Shown here piece after piece: positions 31,110-41,308 of a DNA stretch of 64,000 nucleotides. The translations under genes and the position numbers were made by a program. The stretch comes from Cytophagales bacterium (GTDB lineage: Bacteria > Bacteroidota > Bacteroidia > Cytophagales > 172606-1). The stretch's first letter is position 1. Every line of letters begins with the position of its first letter. A model generated the notes under the pieces. It was given only the letters and a program-made list of their open reading frames with translations, searched no databases and was not told the origin of the DNA. The DNA lies in the NCBI GenBank assembly GCA_030446715.1, contig JAUJMU010000013.1, forward strand, positions 108,733 through 172,732. The letters run 5' to 3'.

Positions 31110-31242
31110 ACAGATATTCACCTGGTTATGAGTATAAACCCAGCTTTGAACAAATGGTTGGGTTTGGACCACTCACTACCTGCCTACCCTTCCACCGGTT
31201 TTTTTAGCCCTACTGCCCTAACTAAGTAAGAGAACAATTATA

Positions 31243-31332
31243 AATTATGAATTCTAAATTTTGAATGGACATGATAACACACTGTATGCGAGAGGTTTTA
31301 ATTTAAAATTCAGAATTCAAAATCTATAGTTT
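31243..31332. repeat. AT-rich inverted repeat
   Basis: TATGAATTCTAAATTTTGAA and the later TTAAAATTCAGAATTCAAAA (from 31304) are partly inverted relative to each other. The block lies downstream of the minus-strand gene at 31349. Similar GAATTCAAAA words occur at 19476 and 45018. A transcription-end or mobile origin is possible. Confidence 0.35.
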
Positions 31333-31348
31333 AATTCTGGTCGGGTAC

Positions 31349-32725
31349 TTATTTATCAAACTCCTCGTCGTATACCAGCTGCCCGGATGCATCCGACAGC
31401 CTGACAAAGTCCACGGAGCCCCGGTCGGTAAAGGTGCAGGTAATGCCCTTGAGCTTGCCTACCGGCTGCGTGTAGGAAACCCGGTACACCGGTTTGTGAT
31501 CAAAAAATACTGTTACCCGCCGGTTGACAGATTGGATCCGGACGGTGTGCCAATCGGCAATGGGTTGGGCAAAGGCGGATAGGTCATAGTACTTTCCGCG
31601 CCGGTTAACTTCCCCGAAGAGCTGATTCATCCACGCATTGCAACCCGGATTGGTAAAGACAGTACGGATAGACCGTTTCTCCCCGATCAGACTGAGCGTG
31701 GCCACGTAGCAACGAATGCTCCTTTCGGAGGCGTGGGAACGGAAGCGGACCTCGAATTGCATATTGTCTCCGTCCACCCCGAAATCCCGGAAGTTGTGGA
31801 GATTACTGTAAAAAATGCGGTTGGTATCCACCTCACCCTCCTGAATTTGCTGCAAGGAGGCCTGTAGGACACCACCCCGCATGCTGATACCCTCACCCTC
31901 CTTGCCAATAGGCCGTAAGCCCTGATCCGAGTGGGTACTCCCTTCCCACCCCCGGCTTAGCACGTGTACGTGCATCCGCGAAAGTACCTTTCCGCCGGCA
32001 ACCAGTTTTACCTCGTGCCAGTCGGGAGTAAGGTAGGTATGGGTGAATACCTTTTGCTCTTTTGGTAAATAAAATTTGTCCTTTTGCCCTAAGTGAATAA
32101 AAACGCTGTCAGCCGGTAAGCGGGTAATATCATAATGGAAAGTTGCCGTAAAGGGGGCGTATCCTTTGGTGTGATGTCCTTTAAAAACAAAATCACCCGC
32201 ATGGGCGATCTTTGGGACCTCCGGAACTGCTTTTTTTTCGCTGGTAAGCAGGTACCCGGCTACTAGCAGTAGTCCAAGGCTTACCCCCAGAAAGGCAAAC
32301 CAGCCCCGCGTTGAGCCGGCGCCAGCGGCTTTTCCGGAATGACCATTACCGGGCGGTGAAGTTTGCGGTTGGGTTAAGCTGCTTTCCGGAACGGTACTTC
32401 CGGCCGTAGTCAATTTAGCCGGAATGCCGGCGGGAACGGACCGGGGAAGGATGGATTGCTGCTTAAAATCAATCCAGTTCTGGTAACCCAGAAAAATAGC
32501 AAGGGCATCCCTGGTCGCCGTTTGGGGATTATAGGTGTGATACGTTTTGATTTTTCCAAATACCCGTTTCAAGGTATCGGGACTGATGTAAATGCGGGAA
32601 ACACGGCTAACCTGTTCGCTTAAGGCATTAAAATCCTTATTGGTCCAGGTTTTATGCTTGCCCCATTGCAGTTTTTCTTCAACCTGCTGAATGCATTTTT
32701 GTAGATAAAAAGACTCGTCCGTCAT
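31349..32725 (-). CDS. predicted transmembrane regulator: HTH-like, TM, periplasmic PKD/LamG-like
   Basis: A 458-residue protein. Residues 1-90 form a soluble helical domain (ISPDTLKRVFGKIKTYHTYN, ALAIFLGYQNWIDF) found in many Bacteroidota proteins and resembling an Xre-type helix-turn-helix. A Pro/Ser-rich linker leads to one transmembrane helix (about 141-160). The outside part has a PKD-like strand domain (about 172-262) and a C-terminal beta-sandwich resembling LamG/concanavalin-type modules (about 290-455). It is a paralogue of the next gene and is transcribed in the same direction, 57 bases downstream. A role as a one-component glycan-sensing regulator is inference from the layout. Confidence 0.65.
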   Translation of the reverse strand: MTDESFYLQKCIQQVEEKLQWGKHKTWTNKDFNALSEQVSRVSRIYISPDTLKRVFGKIKTYHTYNPQTATRDALAIFLGYQNWIDFKQQSILPRSVPAGIPAKLTTAGSTVPESSLTQPQTSPPGNGHSGKAAGAGSTRGWFAFLGVSLGLLLVAGYLLTSEKKAVPEVPKIAHAGDFVFKGHHTKGYAPFTATFHYDITRLPADSVFIHLGQKDKFYLPKEQKVFTHTYLTPDWHEVKLVAGGKVLSRMHVHVLSRGWEGSTHSDQGLRPIGKEGEGISMRGGVLQASLQQIQEGEVDTNRIFYSNLHNFRDFGVDGDNMQFEVRFRSHASERSIRCYVATLSLIGEKRSIRTVFTNPGCNAWMNQLFGEVNRRGKYYDLSAFAQPIADWHTVRIQSVNRRVTVFFDHKPVYRVSYTQPVGKLKGITCTFTDRGSVDFVRLSDASGQLVYDEEFDK

Positions 32726-32782
32726 AACATTCCGCTCATCAGGTTGCCGTTTTGGTCACCCGCCCGGCTGAACCGGCAAAAA

Positions 32783-34186
32783 TCAATCGTCAAAATCCTC
32801 CCCGTATACCAGGTTTCGCTGCTTATCGTACAGCCGGACGTAATCTACTGCCCCGCACCCTTTAAACGTATAGATAATGCCTTTTACCCGGCCAATCGCC
32901 CGCTGGTACGGGATCCGGTAAACGGGCCGGTTATCCAGCACAATTCCGGCCGTTTTATTGTTGACTTCCAGGCGCAGCGGTTTCCAGTCGGCAAAGTCCC
33001 CGGCGAAAGCCGATAAATCGTGGAAGGTACCCTCTATCTCTACCTCACTGCACTGCAGCAATACCTCGCTTTGGCAGCCGGGACTCACAAAATGCAGCGA
33101 AATTGTTCCCGTTTCTCCCAGTACCTGGATGATGGCATCGTTGCACCAGGCTCCCTCCAGCTTAGTACTGTTGCGAATGCGCGTCTCCAGTACCAACGCA
33201 TCGCCGGACAGGTCAAAATCTTTCACCTGGCGAAACGAAATCCAACTCGTTTTCCGGGGTAACTTTCGTTGCTCCAATTCCCGGGGGGCAACGTACAAGA
33301 GTCCCGGAGACTTTCTAAGTACGCCGGGAGGCAGCAGGTGCATGTCCCCGAGCCGGAAAATGTTTTCGTGATTCCGGATGAATATCCGGTTCGAAGTGTT
33401 GCCCGGTTCTCTGGCAAAAATAATCCCGTCCCAGCCGTTACTTTGTACGTGGATGTTCTTAGTCTGTTGAGGCTGCCCGTTGACCAGCACCCGCATCCGG
33501 TACAAGTTGGGCAGCAGGTAAGTGTTCGAGAGAAAATGCTTTTCCTGGTCCAGCGGTTCCAGATTATGATTGCCGAAATCAACGGCTACGCTATCGGAAG
33601 CCGAACCCGTAATAGCGTACTGAAGCTGGACATTCATGGGCGCCAACCCAACCGTGTCTTTTGTCTGAATGTAAACAGCGGGGCTTTTGGCGGGCTTCCG
33701 GACAAAGGAAAGATACAGCACAAGGATGCCGGCAACGGCGCCGAACGCAATTAGCGGGTATGCCCACTGACCGGCGGCCTTCTTTACGGGCATTTTTGCG
33801 GTGACCGGTACCGTCCTGTCCACTGAGGCGGGAGTATTTGCACGCGTGAATGGTGTTTGCGGGATTGGTTCCGGACTGGGTTCCACCGGGACAGGTTTTG
33901 CCGGTAAGCCCCCCGGATAAGCAGTCACGAAATTATCCCAGTTCCGGTAACCCAGATACCTGGCCAGAGCATTCCTGGTATCCAGTTGAGGGGTATAATT
34001 CCGGTAGGTTTTTACCCGGCCGAAAATCCGTTTTAAGGTCTGCACGCTGATCAATACCTGGGAAGCAGCGTAAACCGCACTGCTCAAAGCTTTGAAATCT
34101 GCCTGCGACCAGGATTGACTTTTTCCCCGGTTCAGCTTCTCCTCAATCAATGCAGTGCATTGGTGAATAAAGTAAAATTCATCCAT
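32783..34186 (-). CDS. predicted transmembrane regulator, paralogue of the previous gene
   Basis: A 467-residue protein with the same order: N-terminal helical domain (ISVQTLKRIFGRVKTYRNYT, RNALARYLGYRNWDNF, residues 1-88), Pro-rich linker, one transmembrane helix (about 141-162), PKD-like domain (ALQYAITGSASDSVAVDFG region, about 185-260), and a LamG-like sandwich to the end, which closes IIYTFKGCGAVDYVRLYD. It is divergent from the secreted beta-helix gene at 34465, across a 278-base spacer that contains no other gene. This geometry fits local regulation, but nothing in the sequence proves it. Confidence 0.65.
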   Translation of the reverse strand: MDEFYFIHQCTALIEEKLNRGKSQSWSQADFKALSSAVYAASQVLISVQTLKRIFGRVKTYRNYTPQLDTRNALARYLGYRNWDNFVTAYPGGLPAKPVPVEPSPEPIPQTPFTRANTPASVDRTVPVTAKMPVKKAAGQWAYPLIAFGAVAGILVLYLSFVRKPAKSPAVYIQTKDTVGLAPMNVQLQYAITGSASDSVAVDFGNHNLEPLDQEKHFLSNTYLLPNLYRMRVLVNGQPQQTKNIHVQSNGWDGIIFAREPGNTSNRIFIRNHENIFRLGDMHLLPPGVLRKSPGLLYVAPRELEQRKLPRKTSWISFRQVKDFDLSGDALVLETRIRNSTKLEGAWCNDAIIQVLGETGTISLHFVSPGCQSEVLLQCSEVEIEGTFHDLSAFAGDFADWKPLRLEVNNKTAGIVLDNRPVYRIPYQRAIGRVKGIIYTFKGCGAVDYVRLYDKQRNLVYGEDFDD

Positions 34187-34464
34187 GCGTACGTGGGCTG
34201 ATTTCTCTCACAAGTATACGCTTACTTTAGAACGGAATCAAGAACGAATTGCATCAAACATCCCCTTCATTAGTCTTGCCGTTTGCCTGAGTTCGTGTTT
34301 GAAATGATACGCGCATTCACCTGGAAGTGGCTTTTATGGCAGTTTTTAAGGCTTTTGCGGGTTGTTCGCTCCTGTTCAATTCTGCCTAACCCTTTGCTTT
34401 GATTTTCTCTGGCAGTTCTGCCGGGTTAACAATAATTTTGACTTGTACTTTTATTTGAAGAAAT

Positions 34465-37127
34465 ATGAATTTTAAAACCACTACTCCTCCTCATTTCTAC
34501 TTGCAAAAGCATATTCCCGTCTGGGTATTGCTACTTGTTCTTTTAGGCCAGACTACTGGCTTCTGCGCCGACCCGCCCCTGCCCCAGGTAGCTACTGCCG
34601 TGACTATTTCTGAAACGGTAGCCGAAACTTATTACGTAAGTCCCGCCGGTGACGATGCGAACCAGGCACTGCCCAATTGCCCTTTAAAACTTTTGCCAAA
34701 GGCGTAAGTACTGCCGTAGCCCGGAAGAATGCGAATGTTTCCGTGAAGCTGGTGCTGAAAGACGGCACGTACCGTGAACGGGCAACAATTGCCAGAATCG
34801 GCGCCGGCACCAGTGACGATGCCGAGGCTGCGCTGATTATTCAGGCGGAAAATGCCGGCAAAGCCATTGTAAGTGGCTCTGACATCTGGGGAGGCTGGAC
34901 GCCGGAAGGCGCCAACTGGGTACATAACTGGCCCCATAACTGGGGTTCCGGCCCGCAGCCTGGCGGCCCCGCACTGGGCCCGGTAGCACTACGCCGGGAA
35001 ATGATTTTTGTCAAAAACCAGCTCTACCGGCAGGTGTTGAAGCTGGAAGAGATGGGTCCGGGTAAATTTTACGTAGACGAGACCGCTGATAAAGCCTATG
35101 TGCAGCCGCTGGAAGGCGTGAATATGGCTTCTGATACGGTAGAAGTAGGCATTCGGGTATCGACGCTGAGTATTATCGGACGGAAGAATATCGCAGTGAA
35201 AGGGTTGGTTTTGCAACATGCCAGTACGCCCCTGGGCCCGTCCAACTATGCGACCCTGGAACTCCTGCAGGACTGCAAGAATATCCTGATCGAAGACGTG
35301 GATATGATCTGGAATAACCGGGGCGGCATGTACACGCACAACATTATCAAGGGACATGAAAATGTGACCCTCCGCCGGGTACGGATGAACCACAACGGCC
35401 ACCAGGGTATGCAGTTCCAGAAAACCCGCAATATTCTGGCCGAGGACTGCGAAACCTCTTACAATAGCTGGCGGCACTACTGGGCCAATACCATCAGCGG
35501 CTGGTACCAGGGCGGATTTAAGTTTATGAATACCCGTACTTCCACTTTTATCCGGCACAAAGCCGTGGAAAACTACGGCACGGGCATGTGGTGGGACATC
35601 GATAACAAAGATATCACAGCCCGGGACTGTTACATGGATGGCAACTACTGCCGGGGTATGTTTATTGAATACAATCAGGGGCCATCCCTGGTTAAAAACT
35701 GCACGATTATCAACACCAAAAAGTCTCCCATCATCGCTGACCGGAACCAGGGCGGGCTTAACTTCTCCTGCACCAAAGATGTGACTGTGGAAGGCTGTAC
35801 GATCAAAAACAATATCCTCGGGCAATTGCACGTGTGGTACGGTGCCCGCCGCGGTGATGGCCGGGATTACGAAACCGGTCAGACGATTGGTGCCTGGGAT
35901 GTGGCCAATTTCAAGTTCCGCGATAACGTGATTGAATGCGGCAATGACCCCACCCAAACGATTGTTGACCTGCCCAACTGGAGCTACCTGCTCAACAGCT
36001 GGGATTCGGATTCAGCCACTTACCGGCATTCGTCCCGGTTCAATGCCTTCTTTATCTACCAGAATGCCAGTTACACCTTCCAAGGCTGGCAGCAACTGAT
36101 CAACGGGGATACCCATTCTACCTTTAACCAGTACGCCGTTCCGACCAATCTTACCGTTACGTCGGTAGCCAAAAGAGCGGCTTCAATCAGCTGGACGGAC
36201 AACGCCGACAACGAAACCGGGTACGTAATCGAACGGGCTACCGGCAGCGGGATGAGTTTTACGGTGCTGGATACCGTTGCCGCCGGGGTGACTGCCTACC
36301 AGAGTTTCTCTTTGCAGCCCGGCACTGCCTACGCTTTCCGGGTACGGGGCCTCAATACCGGCAACAATTCCTATAGCAATACCGCTACCGTTACTACCTT
36401 GCCCCTGGGCACGGGTCTACGGGCCGACTACCGCGACAAGTGGGGCGGTCATGTGAGCCGGACCGATAGCAGTATCCATTTTAACTGGGGCGAAGGTGCT
36501 CCGGCCCCGGGCATTGGCACGGATCACTTTACCGTCGCGTGGTCCGGGCAAATTGATGCTGATTACCCGGAGAATTACACATTCTATACTACTACCGATG
36601 ATGGGGTAAGACTCTGGGTTGATGGCAAACTCTTGATTGACAACTGGCAGGAAAACCACAAAGGGAAAGAAAACCAGGGAACCATCTTCCTGCAGGCTGG
36701 TCAGAAATACGATATCCGGATGGAGTATTATGAACACGCCGCTTTTGCGCAAGCCAGTCTGTATTGGTCTTCCCCAAGTGTAGCCAGGCAGGTAGTTCCT
36801 GGAGAAAACCTCTATCCGGCCGTAGTTGAAGGCAGCATTGTACATGAACCCGCCAATAAAAATACGGCTAATACCTATTCGGTAGACGTGTTTCCCAATC
36901 CGGCTGCAGAGCAAGTTACTTTCCGCTTTTCGGAAAACACTACGGCTAAAGTAGAAGTGACCCTGACCCATGCCTACGCTAACCAGGCATTCAAGTTCAC
37001 TAATCATCTACGGGTAAAAGACAATACCCTGACCATTCCCTTAAGTACTATTCCTGACGGTATTTACCAGATCAGCTTCACCCTCAACGGAAAGCAGATC
37101 AGCCATAAAGTAATTATTCAACACTAG
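34465..37127 (+). pseudogene. secreted beta-helix/Fn3/PA14/T9SS protein, single-base frameshift
   Basis: The first frame (from 34465) gives a signal peptide and the start of the mature protein (AETYYVSPAGDDANQ). The second frame, from about 34670, gives the remaining 816 residues. Adding one G at 34665-34666 restores NQGTAQLPFKTFAKG, which aligns with the paralogue at 37255. Domains in the long part: right-handed parallel beta-helix (about 20-470, with RNILAEDCETSYNSWRHYWA), fibronectin type III (about 485-570), PA14 (about 575-710, YTFYTTTDDGVRLWVDGKLL) and T9SS sorting domain (about 735-816, VDVFPNPAAEQ). A polysaccharide-binding or lyase role is plausible. A terminator follows at 37137. 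Confidence 0.85.
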
Positions 37128-37136
37128 AAGTCCGGC

Positions 37137-37171
37137 AAAAGCTGGCAGATTATACTCCTGCCAGCTTTTTT
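37137..37171 (+). terminator. intrinsic terminator after the first beta-helix gene
   Basis: AAAAGCTGGCAG and CTGCCAGCTTTTTT pair around ATTATACTC, with the T run included, 10 bases past the stop codon. Confidence 0.85.
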
Positions 37172-37254
37172 CTAATCCTCGCGGAATAAAACTATTTAAA
37201 CATCTAATGTAATTCTATTTCTTTTTTATTCTTAACCCTTTAATAATTACCGCT

Positions 37255-39249
37255 ATGCGTACTTACGTACCCTTTTTAGACAAACAATCTTTACCCCTCT
37301 TCTCCAAAAGACTCCTTGTGATGATCCTGTTATCGGGCTTTACGCAAGCTGTAGCCCAGCCTCCTACGCCGGCCCGGGCTACCGGCGCTAATGTTTCCCG
37401 CACGGTTTCGGAAACCTATTACGTAGGCACCAATGGCACCAGCACCAACCCGGGTACCTATGCCTCTCCCTTTAATGTAGATGCCGGGATTGCCAAAGGC
37501 ATTGCCAGAAAAAATGCCGGAGTAAGCGTAAAAATTGTCTTTAAAAACGGAACCTACACAGACAATATCGCTGTTCCTTCACCCGCTGGCGGCGTAGCCA
37601 ATGACAATGCAGCTTCACTCATTATTGTTGCTGAAACCATTGGAGGCGCCGTTATATCCGGAGCCGACCGTTGGACTGGCTGGGTGCAGGAAGGAAGTAA
37701 CTGGACCCACAACTGGCCCTATGACTGGGGTTTTGCTCCACAACCGGGTGGTCCGGCATTAGGCCCGGTAGCACTGCGCAGAGAAATGATTTTCGTAAAT
37801 GATGTATTGTATCGCCAGGTACTGAGTCTGCAAGAAATGGGTCCGGGTAAGTTCTACGTCAATGAGGATACTGATAAAGTGTACCTGCAAGGAGCTTCCG
37901 GAGTAAGCATAACTTCAGCACAAGTGGAAGTGAGCGTGCGTTCTGGTTTGGTGACTATCTCCGGAAGAAGAAACGTGGTAGTCAAAGGCTTTATCATTGA
38001 GCGGGCCAATACATCTCTGAATGGCGCAGGGGGAGGCATGGAATTGCTCCAGGATTGTAAAAACATCGCTATTGAGGATAATGTAATCCGGTGGAACAAC
38101 CGAACCGGACTCTTTGTGCATCAAAAAGTGAGCAGCCACGAAAACATCAGCATCACCCGCACCCGGCTGAATAACAACGGACATCAAGGTATGCAAATAC
38201 AGGCTACCCGGAACATACTTGTTACCGATAGTGAAACCTCCTACAATAGCTGGCGGCATAAGTGGGCCGAAACCATCAGTGGCTGGTTCCAGGGCGGTTT
38301 CAAATTCATGCATACCCGCACGTCTACGTTTCTTAATCATAAGGCGATTGATAATCACGGTACCGGCATGTGGTGGGATATCGACAACACAGATATCACC
38401 GTTGAAAACGGATATATGGACGGAAACTACTGCCGGGGTCTGTTTGTGGAATATAGTCAGGGACCGTCCTTAATTAAAAACTCTACCATTATTAACACCA
38501 GGCAATCCGACATAGTAAACGACCACCTTGAAGGTGGCCTCAATATTTCCGTTACGCGTAATGTGACCATTACCGGCTGTACCATCAAAAATAACGTGAT
38601 TGGACAAGTGCATGTCTGGTATGGCGCACGACGAAGTGATAATGAGAATTATGAAACCGGTGGCCCTATCCAAAATGGTTGGGATGTATCTGATATTTAC
38701 TTGAGAAATAATGACATAGAAGTAGTTAGTGCTGGTCAGCATGTGATTAATATTCCTAACTGGGATTATCTGCTCAGCAGCTGGAACAGCGATTACATTA
38801 CCTATAAACACTCCTGGAGAAACGATGCATTCTATGTGTACAATCCTTCTACACAAACTGGCACGAACTATACCTTTAGTGGCTGGAAGACGTTGATCCG
38901 CAATGCATCCGGGGTTCAGGCCAGAGAAGCCAACTCCACCTTTAACGGCAGCAGTGCCCGGGTAGCCTTTGATCAGGCTAAAAGCAGTGAGTCATCCCAG
39001 AACATTTCCGTTTTCCCTAACCCGGCCCGGGAGCAGTTCACCGTCCGGGTACCGGCTGGTTTGCAGGGAGCTGTTACCCTAAGCCTGGTCAATACCCATT
39101 CCCGGGAGGTGATCCGGCTGGGAACTACCACTCTGGCGGGCAGCGAAACCATTCCCGTACAGGTAAGCCATCTACCCGCTGGGATGTACTTATTACACCT
39201 TTCGGATGGAAAAAAGCAAATAACGGAGAAGGTTGTCATTGGCCGCTGA
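37255..39249 (+). CDS. secreted parallel beta-helix protein with T9SS sorting domain
   Basis: A 664-residue paralogue of the previous gene, intact. It has an N-terminal export signal (about 1-36, ending AVAQ), a shared opening SETYYVGTNGTSTNPGTY, and a long right-handed beta-helix (about 60-550) with the same WRHKWAETISGWFQGGFKFM and GTGMWWDIDN motifs. It ends in a T9SS type A domain (ISVFPNPAREQFTV, LPAGMYLLHL). It lacks the Fn3 and PA14 modules of its neighbour. This fold is common in pectate and alginate lyases, but no catalytic residues can be assigned. The 127-base gap before it is AT-rich and could hold its own promoter. Confidence 0.85.
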   Translation: MRTYVPFLDKQSLPLFSKRLLVMILLSGFTQAVAQPPTPARATGANVSRTVSETYYVGTNGTSTNPGTYASPFNVDAGIAKGIARKNAGVSVKIVFKNGTYTDNIAVPSPAGGVANDNAASLIIVAETIGGAVISGADRWTGWVQEGSNWTHNWPYDWGFAPQPGGPALGPVALRREMIFVNDVLYRQVLSLQEMGPGKFYVNEDTDKVYLQGASGVSITSAQVEVSVRSGLVTISGRRNVVVKGFIIERANTSLNGAGGGMELLQDCKNIAIEDNVIRWNNRTGLFVHQKVSSHENISITRTRLNNNGHQGMQIQATRNILVTDSETSYNSWRHKWAETISGWFQGGFKFMHTRTSTFLNHKAIDNHGTGMWWDIDNTDITVENGYMDGNYCRGLFVEYSQGPSLIKNSTIINTRQSDIVNDHLEGGLNISVTRNVTITGCTIKNNVIGQVHVWYGARRSDNENYETGGPIQNGWDVSDIYLRNNDIEVVSAGQHVINIPNWDYLLSSWNSDYITYKHSWRNDAFYVYNPSTQTGTNYTFSGWKTLIRNASGVQAREANSTFNGSSARVAFDQAKSSESSQNISVFPNPAREQFTVRVPAGLQGAVTLSLVNTHSREVIRLGTTTLAGSETIPVQVSHLPAGMYLLHLSDGKKQITEKVVIGR

Positions 39250-39259
39250 TTGTTGATTA

Positions 39260-39611
39260 TAGAGGGCGTCACAACTTGTCGGAAAAGAGATAGGATTATT
39301 CTCAAAGACTTGATTCCAGATGTTATCAATCCAGGATTTGGTGAAAGAGCGCTTTTTGGAGCAGGCTTTAAAAGTGGATTGGATTAGAGATTCGAGTTGA
39401 GTAAGGTCTTCAATGATAGCGGCCCGGCTAATTGCTCTCTTAATTTGTTTCCAGATTCTTTCGATCGGGTTAAGGTCAGGCGAGTAAGGGGGCAGATTGA
39501 CTAAGACAATCTGTAATTCTCTTGCTGTTTGTTCCACCAGGGGAGTTAGTACCTTTTGTACTTCTGCAAGCCTATTTTACCACTTTTTCCAACAAGTTGT
39601 GACGCCCTCTA
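39260..39611 (-). mobile_element. 352-bp internally deleted IS630 derivative
   Basis: Both ends (TAGAGGGCGTCACAACTTGT and its near-complement CAAGTTGTGACGCCCTCTA) match the full element at 9953-11087, and TA flanks both sides. Only the first about 60 bases of the element and the C-terminal third of the transposase remain (VNLPPYSPDLNPIERIWKQI). With both ends intact it could be moved by a transposase supplied in trans. It lies at the 3' end of the beta-helix gene. Confidence 0.88.
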
Positions 39612-39654
39612 TAAAAACCAGCAACTCCTTAGCCTCCCGCTCAGGTGCAAAAAG

Positions 39655-41121
39655 CTAAAGGGCATTTTCCAGCTTGAACACATAGGCGAACCGGCCCGGC
39701 AGGGCATTGGGCGAAAGTACCGGAGGGATAAGGGTAAGGGCACCCGCTTTCTGATTTACCTTCACCGGCTTATCGGTACCCAGCATACTTACTTTCAGGT
39801 TTGCCTTTGCCGGGAGCTGAGGGATGGTGACCGGCAGATCGGGCCAGCGGGTGCTGATCACGTACAGGGTGCTGCCTTTGGTGGTATAGTATACCTTGCC
39901 ATTGGGATTGACCACGCCCACTTTTTCCTCTTTCCCGGCCGCAGCAGCGGCAGCAGCGGCTTTTGGTGCTCCCGCCCATGGCCTGGTGCTATAAATGGCT
40001 TCTCCGTTCACGTTCAGCCAGTTGCCCATGTCGAGCAGCCGCTCCTGCATGATCACGGGAATGGTGCCGTCGGCCGCCGGACCAACGTTGAGCAGAAAAT
40101 TACCCCCCCGGCCTACGCGGTCAATCAGCAGGTGTACCAGTTGTTCAGAAGTTTTGTAATCTTCCAGATTTTCGGCCCGGTTGAAGCCGTAGGAGCCGCC
40201 AATGCCCTGATTCTCTTCCCAGGGATGGCCGGTACCTACTTTCTCGTCGTCGCTGCCGTATTCGCTGGTGTGGTAGTCGCCGTGCTTCTGGTGGGCATCC
40301 TTGCCCCAGCGGTCATTGACCACCACTTCCTCCTTGTTGGGCGCATTGTTGTAGAGCCACGCCAGGAAGGCCGGGCTTTGCCAGTAGTCGGAGGTCTCGT
40401 CCCAGGCCCCGTCGGAGAAAATCACGGCCGGCTGGTAACTGGTCACCAGTTCCTTTAACTGAGGCACGATGTGGCCGCTCACGTACTGATCGGCCGGAAT
40501 GCGGTATTTCTGCACCACTTCTTTTGGCAGATAGGGCTTCTCCTCGCGCGAAGGCGTGGGCGTTTCCCATTCCAGAATGGAAAAGTACAGCCCCATCTTA
40601 AGCCCTTCGGCCCGGACGGCGCGGGTAATGTCGCCTACCAGATCCCGCCTGGGGCCGGTGGCTACGCTGTTCCAGCCGTTGTTGTACGGACTCCTGGTAG
40701 GCCAGAGGGTAAAACCATCATGGTGCTTCGAGGTCAGGACTACGTAGCGGGCACCGGCATTTTTGAAAAGCTTCGCCCATTCCTGCGGATTGAACAATTC
40801 GGCCCGGAACATGGGCGCAAAGTCGCGGTAGGCAAAGTTTTTTCCGTAGGTATTGTCGTGAAACTCTTTTCCCTTGCCGGGTTTGTGCATTACGTCGGGG
40901 TAATACCACTCGGCATAGGAGGCATACCGTTTTTTGGCAACCGGCCGGTAGGCAGGTACCGAATAAACGCCCCAGTGAATGAAGATTCCGAATTTAGCCT
41001 CCGCAAACCAGGCGGGTACCGGCCGTTTGTCCAGCGATTCCCAGTTGGGCTGGTAAGGCTGGGCCATTGCTAAGGGAAAGATCAGGAAACCAAGCGCGGT
41101 CAGGAGAAGGGTTTTGTTCAT
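39655..41121 (-). CDS. alpha-L-fucosidase, glycoside hydrolase family 29
   Basis: A 488-residue exported enzyme expected to remove terminal alpha-L-fucose. The signal peptide is at residues 1-21 (PLAMAQ). The (beta/alpha)8 barrel shows KFGIFIHWGVYSVPAY (43-58), VVLTSKHHDGFTLW (127-140) and LVGDITRAVRAEGLKMGLYFS. The probable nucleophile is Asp237 in VIFSDGAWDE. A conserved GRGGNFLLNVGP follows. The C-terminal beta domain includes an Ala-rich linker (APKAAAAAAAAG). The neighbouring beta-helix proteins and putative sensors suggest glycan use, but no SusC/SusD pair is present. Confidence 0.92.
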   Translation of the reverse strand: MNKTLLLTALGFLIFPLAMAQPYQPNWESLDKRPVPAWFAEAKFGIFIHWGVYSVPAYRPVAKKRYASYAEWYYPDVMHKPGKGKEFHDNTYGKNFAYRDFAPMFRAELFNPQEWAKLFKNAGARYVVLTSKHHDGFTLWPTRSPYNNGWNSVATGPRRDLVGDITRAVRAEGLKMGLYFSILEWETPTPSREEKPYLPKEVVQKYRIPADQYVSGHIVPQLKELVTSYQPAVIFSDGAWDETSDYWQSPAFLAWLYNNAPNKEEVVVNDRWGKDAHQKHGDYHTSEYGSDDEKVGTGHPWEENQGIGGSYGFNRAENLEDYKTSEQLVHLLIDRVGRGGNFLLNVGPAADGTIPVIMQERLLDMGNWLNVNGEAIYSTRPWAGAPKAAAAAAAAGKEEKVGVVNPNGKVYYTTKGSTLYVISTRWPDLPVTIPQLPAKANLKVSMLGTDKPVKVNQKAGALTLIPPVLSPNALPGRFAYVFKLENAL

Positions 41122-41230
41122 GGAGGCAAGAGTTTAGGTAATCTCTTTTCAACCCTAAGATTAAACAGAAATGCGAAATATGTCAATGGCGGGAGTGGGT
41201 AAGAATTTTACGGGGGCCTTGCCTGAAAAA

Positions 41231-41264
41231 ACAAAGGCGCAAGGGTAAAACCTTGCGCCTTTGT
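41231..41264. terminator. terminator of the SDR gene
   Basis: ACAAAGGCGCAAGG and CCTTGCGCCTTTGT pair perfectly around GTAAAA. It lies 44 bases past the minus-strand SDR stop codon and upstream of the fucosidase gene. Confidence 0.8.
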
Positions 41265-41308
41265 TTCCGGCCTCCTTCGGGAGGCGTGTTGCTGAGCTTG
41301 CGACAAAA

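Noticed and set aside
39655-41121. Fucosidase region considered as a full polysaccharide utilisation locus
   Set aside because: No SusC/SusD pair, no ECF sigma/anti-sigma or hybrid two-component regulator is visible in the window.
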